Under the pieces are notes generated by a model. That model made no database searches, was not told the origin of the DNA, and was given only the letters and a program-made list of their open reading frames with translations. 64,000 nt of DNA from Nipponacmea schrenckii (lineage: Eukaryota; Mollusca; Gastropoda; Lottiidae): assembly GCA_030562195.1 (NCBI GenBank), contig CM060203.1, forward strand, positions 12,528,534-12,592,533, given 5' to 3'. Of the stretch, positions 41,401 to 51,774 are shown in pieces. Positions within the stretch are counted from its first letter, which is position 1. Each line of letters opens with the position of its first letter. Position numbers and translations under genes: made by a program.

Positions 41401-43547
41401 GACCATTTGGATTTATTCAATGAATGGTACCAACTTTATGCACGTGGTCAGATAACAAGCAGTAAGTTGTACACATAGAATACTTCTCGAAGTCAAATAA
41501 TAATTGTATTAAGACAATATGCAAAATATGTTTTATTGTCGTTTGGTGCAGATGTGTTATTCTGGAAAACTTAACTTAAGATGGTTAAAGTGTTCAATTC
41601 AACTGAATGGTCAAATAGTACAATAGATTTTAGTTTTATTGTCCAGTAAATTACGTTATTCTTATATCTGGATTTTATTTCATGTAAAACTCACATGTTA
41701 AAGTGTTTGACCATTGATGCAGAATATATTAAACATTATACAAGAAGCATCATATTTTATTAAATAATATAAGGAAATCGTCTTCATGCATAACACCAAT
41801 AATCTACTTAGTGGGCGATATTTCCTAGAAATCCATCAAACTTGTCTTCTTAATAGCATTACTGTTGGTTCATCATTAATAGATAGATATTTTCCAGCTG
41901 GGTTATGTATTGGAATTTTTTTATTAAATGTCTCTGGTAAACTTCAAGAAAAAGTCAGAAGTAAAACCTAACCGAATAAACGTCTTTTGAGCTAAAATGG
42001 TTCAAATTAATGCCATATTTATCATAAATTTTTCATAAGAAGGATGAACACAACTTAAATAGAATATATATCAACATAATGGTAACGTCAAGTTGACAAA
42101 ATTTGTTTTCGATTGTCTAAGAATCCGGGTTAAACTTTCAAATTGAAATTTCACAAGGGAATATCTTAAAAGTTGGTTTATTCTTGATGTTTGGTTGAAA
42201 TTTTTTGGGGATAGAAGAAACACATTCCATGTCCAAACTCAAGACAGTAAACGTTCTTTATTTAGAAACAAATCATGGAGCAAGTTTATGATAAATTAGA
42301 AACTGAACTGTGATAATCGAGATTATTGAGTCTCGACTTCCCTGGCATCTCTTTATATTTGACATTTCAACCGTCTTAATATTCGACAACTGAGGATTGT
42401 AAGGAGACTGAAACGTCAATATTGCCGACTGCCTTAATTTCTATTTAACCAAATTGTCAAGCTTTTCTTTCTTGATTGTGAAACAAACGAGGAGAGTAGA
42501 CGACTTCCTCTTGGCCTGATACAATCAGGGTTAAAGGATATGTTAAGCCTCTTCATATATCTAGCGAATCTAAAACAATAAGAAGGGTTATATCATCTTT
42601 GCCGTTACAACCAGATGCATAAAGATGCACAAACCGGATTTATAAATTACACTTGCAAAGCATAGAAGTAAAAGGTTCTAAATAATTTTATTGTTTTGTA
42701 GAGTTGTATTCGCAAAATATTTATTTATAAGGCATTTTCTAAAAACAGAATTAGTCCAAACATTTCCTTCTAATACAATCGAATATTCAAATGGACCACT
42801 GATTGTCTGTTATCCAAGAGACTATGGTAGATTGATTGCGAAATTTTATAATTTAGGACCTCGATTAGGATCGATATCTTATTTGGCTTGTTTGTAGCGA
42901 AAGGTAATCATTATGCCACGAATATAAAAAATTGACGTAGTTTTATCAAGTACTTAAATTTCCGAACTACATATAACTTAAAAAATTATGATATATACAC
43001 ATGTAATATATCATTCAGGTGACCACCCTTCAAACTGCACTGAATCATTCATCTTGTTCCAGATACTGACACAAATTTATTAGCAGTTTTATGATTGCAG
43101 TTGATTATTAGCCACTGTTATTTCTTTAGCTGTTATTTCGAAAAGTTTTCATGTTTTATTTGATTGTTAAGATAAAATCCTCTTTTTGAAAAATAGAATC
43201 AAAGTTATATTAATGTTCACTGTCCCTCAAGAAACTACTTAATAAAGATATAAAACATTAATAATTAGGCGTATGTCCTCCTGAAGATGGAATACCAAGG
43301 CCAGGATGCCTTACGAAGTAAATCAGTGTTAGACATTAATGCAAAATTATGAGCTGCGGGTGATTCTTAATTTATTTTGTTTATTTCAGCGGGAGTGATG
43401 TTACAGCACGATGATATTCCACCAACATCTGATAATAAAATATCAGTTATTGTACCAGTTAATATACAGAACTCCGTGGCAACGTCATTAATAACATCTT
43501 ATATAGTTGTTATTCTTCCTGTTATTGCCACTTTCTTTGTCTCATGA
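23168..43547 (+). CDS. Reeler-DOMON protein, ferric-chelate reductase 1-like, without cytochrome b561
   Basis: Eight coding exons join in frame to 388 residues: 23168-23390, 33580-33799, 34412-34467, 35836-35895, 39862-39913, 40784-40925, 41206-41461 and 43390-43547. All have GT..AG borders, and the total of 1167 bases is divisible by three. Residues 1-22 are a signal peptide. About 27-165 resemble a divergent Reeler domain (FRTKVVIRR, then CNGTNNT). Residues 177-180 are RRKR, a possible furin site. From about 192, CGKQRTCIRFG begins a typical DOMON domain with GWVAIGFSSDDSM and GGNDDVLVCKR; M251 is at the position of the haem-ligand Met of DOMON cytochromes. Residues 366-387 are hydrophobic and the chain ends there, so it is membrane-anchored, perhaps by GPI. 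FRRS1 would continue into six cytochrome b561 helices; here a stop follows instead, as in FRRS1L. Role inferred: extracellular haem or redox-related or receptor-accessory protein. Confidence 0.9.
24421..27124. repeat. 1.35-kb tandem segmental duplication in intron 1
   Basis: The sequence beginning ACAGTATAGTCCCGTTGGTC at 24425 returns at 25777 with only scattered differences. The homology continues for about 750 bases of unique sequence and then into the 24-bp repeat array, with a constant offset of 1352. It is a direct duplication inside the first intron of the Reeler-DOMON gene. Confidence 0.93.
25200..28300. repeat. 24-bp minisatellite array with higher-order structure
   Basis: Long array of a 24-bp unit containing TTTTGTTAGTATCTTTATTG, interspersed with longer blocks (a TATCTCTAATATGTTAG variant and a CACAACTATCTGGTTAATATC variant) that recur at roughly 250-350-base spacing. 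It lies in intron 1 of the Reeler-DOMON gene and was partly copied by the 1.35-kb duplication. Because 24 is a multiple of three, several frames stay open on both strands; these are artefacts, not genes. Confidence 0.93.
28330..30390. other. Intron 1 sequence, no gene
   Basis: AT-rich intronic sequence between two repeat arrays. A short echo of the preceding array (TTTTGATAATATTCTTTTT and a TCTATTATTGTCTATTTG phrase) occurs near 28380-28440. Nothing else is recognised. Confidence 0.5.
30392..31195. repeat. Minisatellite with ~320-bp higher-order repeat
   Basis: G/T-rich tandem array built from TTGGTTATCTGGTGATTAAA plus variable AGTGTTAGTTGGTAATGTGG-type phrases; base unit about 50-60. A marker phrase TTGCAGTTGTGGTTGTTAAT occurs at 30461 and again at 30781, giving a higher-order period of 320 bases. 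The array lies in intron 1 of the Reeler-DOMON gene. Confidence 0.9.
31200..33579. other. Intron 1 sequence, 3' portion
   Basis: AT-rich intronic DNA leading to the exon 2 acceptor (TTTCAG at 33574-33579). No exon or mobile element is recognised. Confidence 0.5.
35865..35876 (+). other. Codons for a furin-type RRKR site
   Basis: AGA CGA AAG AGA in exon 4 encodes residues R177-R180, followed by Asp, in the linker between the Reeler-like and DOMON domains. It fits the R-x-K/R-R proprotein convertase consensus. Whether it is cut is not known. Confidence 0.6.
37460..38440. repeat. Two diverged ~590-bp direct repeats
   Basis: A block containing CGGAAGTCCCCACGCCCAAA at 37581 recurs at 38169 (offset 588). 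Flanking homology runs on both sides (a GAATTACA...GGGTCGCC phrase before; TATCTATCTATATCCTATAA after). It lies in the large intron between exons 4 and 5 of the Reeler-DOMON gene. It looks like a tandemly duplicated non-coding repeat-family member. Confidence 0.85.
38442..38489. repeat. C7-A41 homopolymer tract
   Basis: Seven C residues are followed by about 41 A residues, just after the pair of 590-bp repeats. It could be a retroposon tail or a slippage-expanded run; no retroelement body is recognised upstream. Confidence 0.85.
38728..39171. mobile_element. piggyBac-like MITE with TTAA target sites
   Basis: A 17-bp perfect terminal inverted repeat (AGGGATAATAGCCGTTA at the left, its complement at the right) is bounded on both sides by TTAA. 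That is the target-site duplication typical of piggyBac transposons. The 444-base element has no transposase frame, so it is a non-autonomous miniature element. It sits in the intron between exons 4 and 5 of the Reeler-DOMON gene, 240 bases after the A41 tract. Confidence 0.8.
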
Positions 43548-43793
43548 AGAAACAGCAGATATTGTGGGAACTTCTGAATCTCGTGGCCGGATGATGGTAT
43601 GGTCGTTAAGAAAAAAGTTGGATTTGTTTGAATATGTCGAAACTGTTTTGATATGTCTTTTGTCCTTTAATAATTTTATGTTTTATAAATTTTATCTACG
43701 ACGTTGTCCATCTGTGTATTATCTTGGATCCTCGTTGTCAACGGCTCTGACTAAGAGTTAATTAATCTACCAGATAGCATTAAGGTTACTTGA

Positions 43794-43799
43794 AATAAA
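43794..43799 (+). terminator. Polyadenylation signal of the Reeler-DOMON gene
   Basis: AATAAA lies about 245 bases after the stop codon at 43545-43547, a normal spacing for a 3' UTR end. Confidence 0.5.
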
Positions 43800-43804
43800 T
43801 ACTA

Positions 43805-44800
43805 GAAATGTTGTAACCATAATTGAGTTAATTATTTATTAATCCTCGTTTTTAAGACCAGTGATTTTGAGGATCCGCAAAAGTATTTCTATTGTTTCAT
43901 ATCAAGGAAGAAGAAAACTTACGGGGCAGTTGTGTGGAAAGTCTCAAATGGGAACCGTGAATTTAAAAATATCAAACTTTTGCATGATTTGGTTGTGATT
44001 GAGACCAATTCCTTTTCAATTTTCTATATGTGTTTACATCCTACATCACTTGATGTTTGTTTATATGTGATTGAATTTATCTGTGAGGACTTTATGTTGT
44101 GGTTGTGCGGTAAGGTTTGTATTATTAGTAATTATTAGGAATAAACTAAAACTGTCCTTTTTTCATTACGGCCGGTAGAGTAGATGTGCATAGTTACATT
44201 TATACATCAAACTGATATCTGTTTTCTTTTCCGTGATTTGCCATCTTTGTTTTCAGGACACTTCGAATATTTTCCGGATGTGACTAAAGTTTGTTATAGA
44301 ACTAGTTGCGACAACCACCTATACGATACAGAGATATACACTCATAGCTTTTTGTCAATGTTGTGGTATTTTGTATGAACGTTTTAACCAAGAGCTATGC
44401 CTTTTTTTCTTAATAAATCCTTTATATGACATTTATTACTATGTATTTGCCAACTTCTTGTCAGTGCATTTATTATTAAATTATGTAATTATTATGTCAT
44501 TGTTTAGTTTCATCAAGGAAGCATTATCGTAACCTGATCCGCTCATAATTAGTAACGGTGATCAGATGAGTACGAACATTAAATGGGACGTTTTGGCTTT
44601 CTGTTGTTGCAACTGGCCACCGTGTTTGCATCAGCTCGACAACCTATAAAACCTAGTCAACCGGCATATATACCCGTGATCATTCATTATGGCAAACAAC
44701 ATTTTTGAGATCCTCTTTATTTGGAGCTCTTGTTTTCGATCATATGATCTGACTAAAGGTAGACTTTACTGCGAACATGCATTACCCCTCTGAAAATCGG
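43805..44800. other. Intergenic, no gene recognised
   Basis: AT-rich DNA after the Reeler-DOMON gene. Two short open frames (43932-44138, 44184-44378) have random-looking composition and no domain. Confidence 0.5.
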
Positions 44801-44805
44801 TAACG

Positions 44806-45652
44806 ACACAGCTCCCAAGGCTGATAACATGAGATGATTTAATGTCATTTAGAAAGTGGTGTTGCAACAATATTTTCGTTATTGGGATAACTTTCTCGAA
44901 GTAAAGTCTACCGGTTCGTGGCCTTCCATTTTTGTGGATAGTCCGTTGGCCGACTGGTCTATTGCTGGCGATTAGGTGCCTGACTCTGAGATCGCTGGTT
45001 CGGAACTCGTTCGGGTCTCAGCCAATTTTCAGCACGAGAATCTGTGCTATACCAAGAAAGTGTTATCCCAATAACGAAAATATTGTTGCAACACCACTTT
45101 CTAAATGACATTAAAGTTGCCTTCCCTATTTTCATATATATATAATTATATCAATAGAAAGAAAAGGTGTTCTTATGACTGGGAAAAATACCAGATGGTC
45201 TCACATGTCATTAATTAACTCCTAATTAGGCTTATAATAACCGGAATGCCCACGGTAGGGTACTAAGATAGGTATGTACGTCATGTCTCAAATGTCGTTG
45301 ATCATTTTTTAGATCATACAGTCTGTCAGTTCGGTACATAAATCATGACGTAACCGGACGCTGTTGCTATTGCCCACATTCCTTAATATTTTCCACAACA
45401 ACAATGGCAATTATTTATTATCTCTACAAAAGGCAATAAAACGTTAAAATATCATTTAGCGTTTCAAAGCAGATCAGAGTCAAATGGATTCCACAAGCAT
45501 TTCTACGGCCACATAGGTCTTTTGAACTTGAGAATACATGGATTATTCATTAGAAACCCCAATTAATCAATTAGTAAGCTTACTTTGGCTCTAATTAATG
45601 AGGCAACCCATCTTTAAAACATCTCATGTAATCAGCCTTGGAAGCTGTGTCC
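44806..45652. mobile_element. Outer inverted repeat pair enclosing a nested element
   Basis: About 32 bases at 44807-44838 (GACACAGCTCCCAAGGCTGA and onward to GAGATG) recur in inverted orientation at 45621-45652 with two mismatches. The pair encloses the inner foldback at 44840-45113, suggesting a nested or composite non-autonomous DNA element. No protein frame lies between the arms. Confidence 0.55.
44840..45113. mobile_element. Foldback element with 57-bp arms around a tRNA-like segment
   Basis: Left arm 44840-44896 and right arm 45055-45113 are near-perfect inverted complements; the right arm has two extra bases. The interior includes TTGGCCGACTGGTCTA (box A-like) at about 44948 and GCTGGTTCGGAACTC (box B-like) at about 44994, the spacing of an internal RNA polymerase III promoter. 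It is read as a SINE-like tRNA-derived core inside a hairpin-forming element. Confidence 0.6.
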
Positions 45653-46897
45653 CAAAAGAATCCCAAAAATGTCCCAACACATGCAGTACGACACAATATA
45701 TATTACAAAATACATAATGGAAACTTATAACTGAAATTATGATTCATTCCAAACCAACAGACATAAAATTGGCCTGTAGTCCACAATTAATTTGTTATTT
45801 CCCTTCAATACTGATATCTTACCGAAAATCAATAAATAGCAATAACTTTGAAAAGATTAATTGTTGATATATGTTGCTATAGGAATATATTCTGTATTTA
45901 GACTCGAGCATACAGACGTAAGGCGTTCAATTTCAATTTCATACTGACAAGGGTATGCTTTTATAATGATATAATCAAGAAACAGAGCAGGGCAGTTGTC
46001 TTCCAAGACCCGCTTAAATACACACTAAGGAAACTTTACCAGATTAACCAAAGCAAACAAACATATATTTTAAGAAACATACTCTGCTGGTGTTGGTTAA
46101 TACTCGCCTGGGCGCCCAGCGCTCCATTCTCCTTAAGGTTGCTGTTTAAGTTCCTCAAGGCTTTCACAAAAAAATTAAATGTCTTAATCAATTCAATTCT
46201 CAAGAATGAAATGTATAATAGACGCCATTTATATTTTCATACCATTAAAAAAGCAATTGATAGACAACAGGATAATCAAGTCTACTTGTAGTCTTCGGAG
46301 AGTAAACACAAAGTATCAAAGAACAATTGAATAATGATCGATTTATTTGTCATTTCCATACATGACACTAAGTGATTATAGGAATTCCAGGACTATTGTA
46401 GAGACGTATTCCAGACTATAGGAGTCGCAAATAGGAACCATAATTCATTAAGTGATATCTGATTTCGAATATTCGGTATTGTGAAGAGTAACGAGAATCT
46501 CCACTGCAGTTGTGTGATTAAAGTGATCTTCTGTTTTGTATCAAAAATAACATAATTATGTGTTCATCCGCGTAAAGGGACATAACTGTACTTTAGATGT
46601 AAGGTCCCACAACTGACAAAGCTTGGTGATCTCAAAAGCTGAAATATGAGCAATATTTTGTTTAAATGTTATAGTGTTGAACAAGACGGTTGTAAAACTA
46701 GGTGTTTCACAAGTAACATAGTTACAGTTAGTGGTGCATAATACACACTCCGAATCATCTGGACGTTTCATTCTTGAATTGGCGGTAAATCGATTCAAAT
46801 AAAACTCTCAAGTTTGTATTTGGATTGCTTAGTTCACATAAGTTCAACTTAAACCACTAATTAGGATTTGTACAGAACAACACTTATTTTATTGAAA
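45114..46897. other. Intergenic, upstream of the TMIE gene
   Basis: AT-rich sequence with no recognised exon apart from the inverted repeat arm at 45621-45652. It should contain the TMIE promoter. A minus-strand frame at 46556-46798 has no domain or homologue I recognise. Confidence 0.5.
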
Positions 46898-49800
46898 ATG
46901 ATCTCCAATAAACAAATAAGTATAATATTGAATGTGGTATTAATTATATTGATACAGATTGTAGCAACAGCAGAACAGGTAGGTTATTAGTAAATTATAA
47001 AAACCCTGCACAGTGTATTTTTTGATATACCTGTATATTATAAAGGAAAAGAGAGCTGAGTGATATTTAATTATTATGTAACAACAATAAGCTCAGTGGC
47101 TAATCAAACAAACAGCGCTTTTTTTAAAATTCATTAGTATGCCTAACTTATAATGATCATTTCTTTAATTCAGGGTCCGAGTAAAACTGAAAGTAAGAAA
47201 GATGAAGGGTTGACAGTAGAAACAGAGGTTTTAGGTCCGCTACGAGTTTGGCACTTGGTATTCATAGTTGGTACAGTTCTTATTATTGTTAGTAAGTATG
47301 ACGAGAAATCTTTCTTATCAGTATCAATAGTAAAGGGACGTAACTTTAGAAACTCTGTCACAATAAAACAACATTGATTTTGGCATTTATTAAAGGAATA
47401 GAAAGTCCCATCAATAGCAAATTATCTGCCGATGTATATAAACTTTGCAGATGATTAAGAATGTCTGAAGATGTTAGGGTCAATTCATGAGTAGAGGTCA
47501 AGGACGCGACAGTTACTTCCCCTTATGATTTTCATGTCTTGCAATTTCATCGTTTTATGATTGAATACTTAATTTTGTGAATTCATCGGGTTTTAGAGGG
47601 ATTTTGATGTATATATGTAGCTATGACATAAATCCACTGATAGATATAGATTGTTATTGACCAAGTTTGAGCGAAATTAGAGTTCTAAGTTCATTCTAAG
47701 ACGTTATATTATTTTCTGCGGTAAACTGTGACTAATTCTTGTTCTTCTTCTGTTCATGGATAACCCGTCTTGATATTCGTTTAGAATAAAAAAAATGCGA
47801 AGGACAAGCACAATGTGTAATTTAAACTGGAAAGTCAAATGGTCCTGTGTGCTTTTGGAAGCTTTTTTTGTGGCCTTGGGAACACAGCTCACATCAAATG
47901 CTTGGACATAGATGCAGAAGAATTTCACTTTCATCAACTGGACTACAATTATGTAGCTTGTTCAAAAGGGTTTATCCTCAAATGCCATACTGGCCAACTT
48001 CAGTACTTCTTGTTTTTCAGTGGTAATCGTATGTTGTTGTTTTGATTTTCGAATACCAAGAACTCGCCAAGAAATAGAAGAGGGTTATAAAAAACGCCAA
48101 GCCAATGCTAAATATTTAGATTATTTAGAGAAACTTCCAGAAGGTGTTCCAAAGAACAACATTCCAGTTAAAAATGGTAATTTCAATAAATATGCTTATG
48201 GTATTATCGAAATCAATGTAATGTAATGTAACGCCTTTTTTGATGCAAATAAGAAAGATCACCAGATACTGCTTAAAATAATTATGTAGCCGACTTTCTC
48301 TATATAAGCAAAAATAGCATTGTCATAGCTTTTCATCTAAAAGTTGCTCCGAGAATCTTTTGTAAATTAAGATATAATTATTTTATAAACATGCTATATT
48401 CATCTTACATTGCTTTCCAAATAATTATTAGAAGTTTACATCCAAGCATTTAAACTTAATCATAGAACTGGTCAAACAATATTATTGCATTTAACGTTTT
48501 GAAAAACTGAAATTTGAAAAGAAAGCATTTTTAAAAAATATTTTATATATATTTATCTATCAATTATACGATAATGAAATATTGTCCCTGCTAAAATTGT
48601 ATTTATAATTGATAGCGGGGTTAAAGCCTACACGAATAAAACCAATCGACGTAAACTGTGTCTATCTGGAAAGCTTTGCATTACTAATGCCTCTGAGCTC
48701 ACGTCTTTATACAACGTTTACAAATGAAAATATAACAATACCTTCTACTTGTCCAACTTCAGCTAGATATAGGAATGTTTGGAGATTGCTTAGAGTAAAA
48801 CTCTGTGTATTTTATTGGTTTTGTTTAATATATTTATTTTTAAGTTATTTATTTGATATTGTAATTTTCAGGTCATAAACAAATGAGACAATCGAGACCT
48901 ACAAGGACGTCTACGGTCTACGCAGCAGAAAGACCAACAGACAGTAAGGGTAGACGTACTAGAGGTCGTACAAGAGTCGACGAAACTGCCATGGAGGAAC
49001 AGCAAGGCATGATGAAAGCTATTTCTAAAAAACGTCAATTAGGTAAGTGATGAGAGGACCACTGTCAATCTGAAATATATCTTTTATAAATGTAAACCTT
49101 CCTGTTTAAAGCAAACTATTATAATATCTTTTAGTATTACTCTACAAATACCTTGATCATGAAAACGAAAAAATCAATTCTTAACCTTGTTTCTAAAAGG
49201 ACACAGTAATTAGCTGAAACGTTTTCGGTTTAGCATGCGGTAGAATATATCACCTCCATTGAATATCGTATGTCCTCTGTCAAAGTCAAATAACAAGCGA
49301 GAAGGAAATTTAACGCAAAACACCATGCATGTGACTCAACATTTGTTCGCAAACCGTTGGTGCATTGAAAATTATTATCACATAGACACGACTGTGATGG
49401 CAATGTAAATGTTATGATAGTTTAACCGAACACCATATCGACTATAATTTCTATCAATAATATTATTTAAACAGCAGTCTCAAGAGATCCTATATCAATT
49501 ACATTTATTATTCGTTATGGTAAAACATCTTATTCGCTTGGTCCAAATCAATCCTCCCACTAATTTGTTTTCTTAGAATATAGTTCATCTATTTAATTGC
49601 AAATTTAGAAATAGATGATAGTAACAATGATCACAATAAATAAAGTCAAGAGACAACAGTATATATATTATGTGTCAGAGTTTAGTCGAAACATGAAGTT
49701 AAAACGATAATTCACACCGATTTTTACGCATTTGGAAAAACCAATCTGTTCTTGTGAGACTTTTATCAATGCTCCAAAGAGTTATAAACTGCTGCTAAAT

Positions 49801-50065
49801 ATGGGTTTGATAACTTCTTGGACTATCGGTTATGGCTTGACAATCTTCGCCCTGACCCAATTGGTAATCGCTTGAACAATGCAAACAGCGAAAAAATTTA
49901 CCACTTGTATGATATATGTATATTACAGAAGTTTTTCTATGAATCCGATTCCATCCTATGTTGTTTTTTATTTCAGGGGAGAGTAGAACAAGACCCAGTA
50001 CAGCGGCAATGAATAAGGCAATGTCTTCTTTACCTCGTAACCCGACAGAAAACATCCGATATTGA
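46898..50065 (+). CDS. tmie: Transmembrane inner ear protein orthologue (mechanotransduction subunit)
   Basis: TMIE couples TMC channels to tip-link force and membrane lipid in hair cells; nematode and fly orthologues act in touch or sound neurons. Five exons join in frame to 204 residues: 46898-46978, 47174-47291, 48021-48176, 48872-49042 and 49977-50065 (615 bases, GT..AG borders). Residues 1-25 are a signal peptide. A short charged ectodomain precedes RVWHLVF at 51-57, matching RLWHVVG of vertebrate TMIE. The membrane helix covers about 52-74 and ends CCCF. Then comes DFRIPRTRQEIEEGYKKRQ (75-93), the diagnostic juxtamembrane motif where human deafness mutations cluster. The tail 119-204 is rich in Arg, Lys, Ser and Thr, suiting acidic lipid binding, and is longer than the Lys-rich vertebrate tail (about 156 residues in total). 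Assignment is strong. Confidence 0.95.
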
Positions 50066-50187
50066 CCAATGATGAAAGTGTAATTTATTTATTATTTTAA
50101 AAGTGAACATCAATTTTGTTTAACAATTTTAAAATGGAATTATTGATTAGACAATCATTTCATCAAATTAATTCTTCTTCATATTCT

Positions 50188-50193
50188 AATAAA
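50188..50193 (+). terminator. Polyadenylation signal of TMIE
   Basis: AATAAA lies about 123 bases after the TMIE stop codon and before the convergent bursicon-subunit stop, so the two 3' UTRs probably abut or overlap. Confidence 0.5.
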
Positions 50194-50447
50194 ATATTCC
50201 AAATGGAAATTGATTTATACTTTGGATTATTTAATGATAAAATGATAGTAATTTCTAGTGACTAAAATGTATTTAAATTATTTTGATGAATTTTACATCA
50301 TTCAATATAACTCTGATAAAATCAAGATCTATGATGTTGGTACATGTGATTAGCGGCAATTATAGGCACTGCTTTACAAGACAGGTAGATAATGTAGATG
50401 TAAAGTTTTGCAACAATACATCGTCCAAATAGTGGTACCATTACCAA

Positions 50448-51119
50448 TTAATCATGGCATTGATAACATCCACAGTTGACGGGTTCCATAACGGAAGTAG
50501 TTCTTACTCCTGGCACCAAATCACCGTCATGGTAGCATTCCTCAAGTACGATCACTCTTGACACCAATTCTCTTTCACGACAGCATTTACAATTCTTAAA
50601 TTACAAAAACAAATGTTGTAAATCGCTTAGACTTATTATGTCAGTGGGTCATACACTGAAAACTGTGCCCATCAAAAAGCGGTGTAATTATTCAAAGTGT
50701 AGCTCTATTAGTATCATTTCAGATAAAGGACAAGTGTTTAACAACCTGGCTTTGGTTTAAGACCAATAATACGAACAACTGATGAGTTATTAGTAATAAT
50801 AGGGATCCATAAGTAATTTTGCTTTAATTTGAATAACGGCATTTTATTTAATTGAATAAAGAATTACCTTTTTCAGTCCTCTGTGATTTCTGACACTAGG
50901 CGATACACTGGAATCACACACTCCTTCACATTTGTTGACACGTAACTTAGCGACGCAACTCAGCACAAACTCGGTTCCCAGATGCTCCTCCGTTATCTCC
51001 TTCACGATTTCAACTTCAGTTGATAACGTGCGGCACTGATTGGTTGGATTGGACAAAGTTGCCATGGTTACAACGACTGTTAATATGTAGATAAATAATT
51101 TTCTCGTATTAATTTCCAT
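50448..51119 (-). CDS. pburs: Partner of bursicon (bursicon beta subunit)
   Basis: This is a secreted cystine-knot neurohormone subunit. With bursicon alpha it activates the LGR2/rickets-type receptor; in insects this drives cuticle tanning and wing expansion. Two exons, 50868-51119 and 50448-50594, join in phase 0 to 132 residues. The ATG at 51119 is preceded within four bases by a TTTTCAG acceptor, so a 5' UTR intron is likely. Residues 1 to about 27 are a signal peptide. The mature chain starts near QCRTLSTEVEIVKE. It has VNKCEGVC and SPSV, the family core. Exon 2 begins NCKCCRE and ends NCGCYQCHD before the stop. The mature part has 11 cysteines, the canonical number for bursicon subunits. 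The gene is convergent with TMIE. No alpha-subunit gene is recognised here. Glycoprotein-hormone and other cystine-knot families are less likely because VNKCEG and the CxCC spacing fit bursicon. Confidence 0.93.
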
Positions 51120-51514
51120 TTCTGAAAATAACAGAAGTAATGTAATTAGCTAACGGATTGATTAAGATAAACTTACACTGAAAAGTTTTCAGTGTTTTGT
51201 AAACACACTAAGCATGTTTTATTGACCCCGCTCTCAAATTGGTCATTTATTGTGTGCGTGGTGTAGAAATTCGGAGTTCTGTAAGATAATATTTATGTAC
51301 AATGTTGCATTTGTGTTTCATTATGTCTGCGTTGGTAATAATCCTTTTGGTAATTTACTATCTAATTATTATCCAGTAAATGAGGTGCTGCACCAAAAAT
51401 ACAACTAACTGTTTAATATAGGCGACATTATCAATCTGACAACGTTTGTATAAAAATCAGTCTACATGTATAATTCACTCGTTTCATTGTAATTAAGTGA
51501 AAATCAGCTTAGTG

Positions 51515-51770
51515 ATTTGTAGTGTATCAGCTGAAGTCTGTGGTTGATTTGTAGTGTATCAGTTGAGGTCTGTGAGTGATTTAAGTGTATCGGCTGAGGT
51601 CTGAGTGATTTTAGTGTATCAGCTAAGGTCTGTGGGTGATTTGTAGTATATCAGCTAAGGTCTGTGAGAGATTTATGTGTATCAGCTGAGGTTTGTGGGT
51701 GATTTGAGTGTATCGACTGAGGTCTATGGGTGATTTTTAGTGTATCAGCTGAGGTCTGTGTCGCCTGAGG
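51515..51770. repeat. Minisatellite, ~33-bp unit
   Basis: About seven or eight imperfect copies of a unit containing GTGTATCAGCTGAGGTCTGT and a GGGTGATTT spacer, about 400 bases upstream of the bursicon-subunit start (minus-strand gene). Confidence 0.88.
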
Positions 51771-51774
51771 CCTT

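Noticed and set aside
46556..46798. 80-codon minus-strand frame upstream of TMIE
   Set aside because: No recognisable motif; likely chance.
43548..46897. Cytochrome b561 exons continuing the DOMON gene
   Set aside because: The exon ending at 43547 has an in-frame stop, and no b561-like helices with paired histidines are seen downstream before TMIE.
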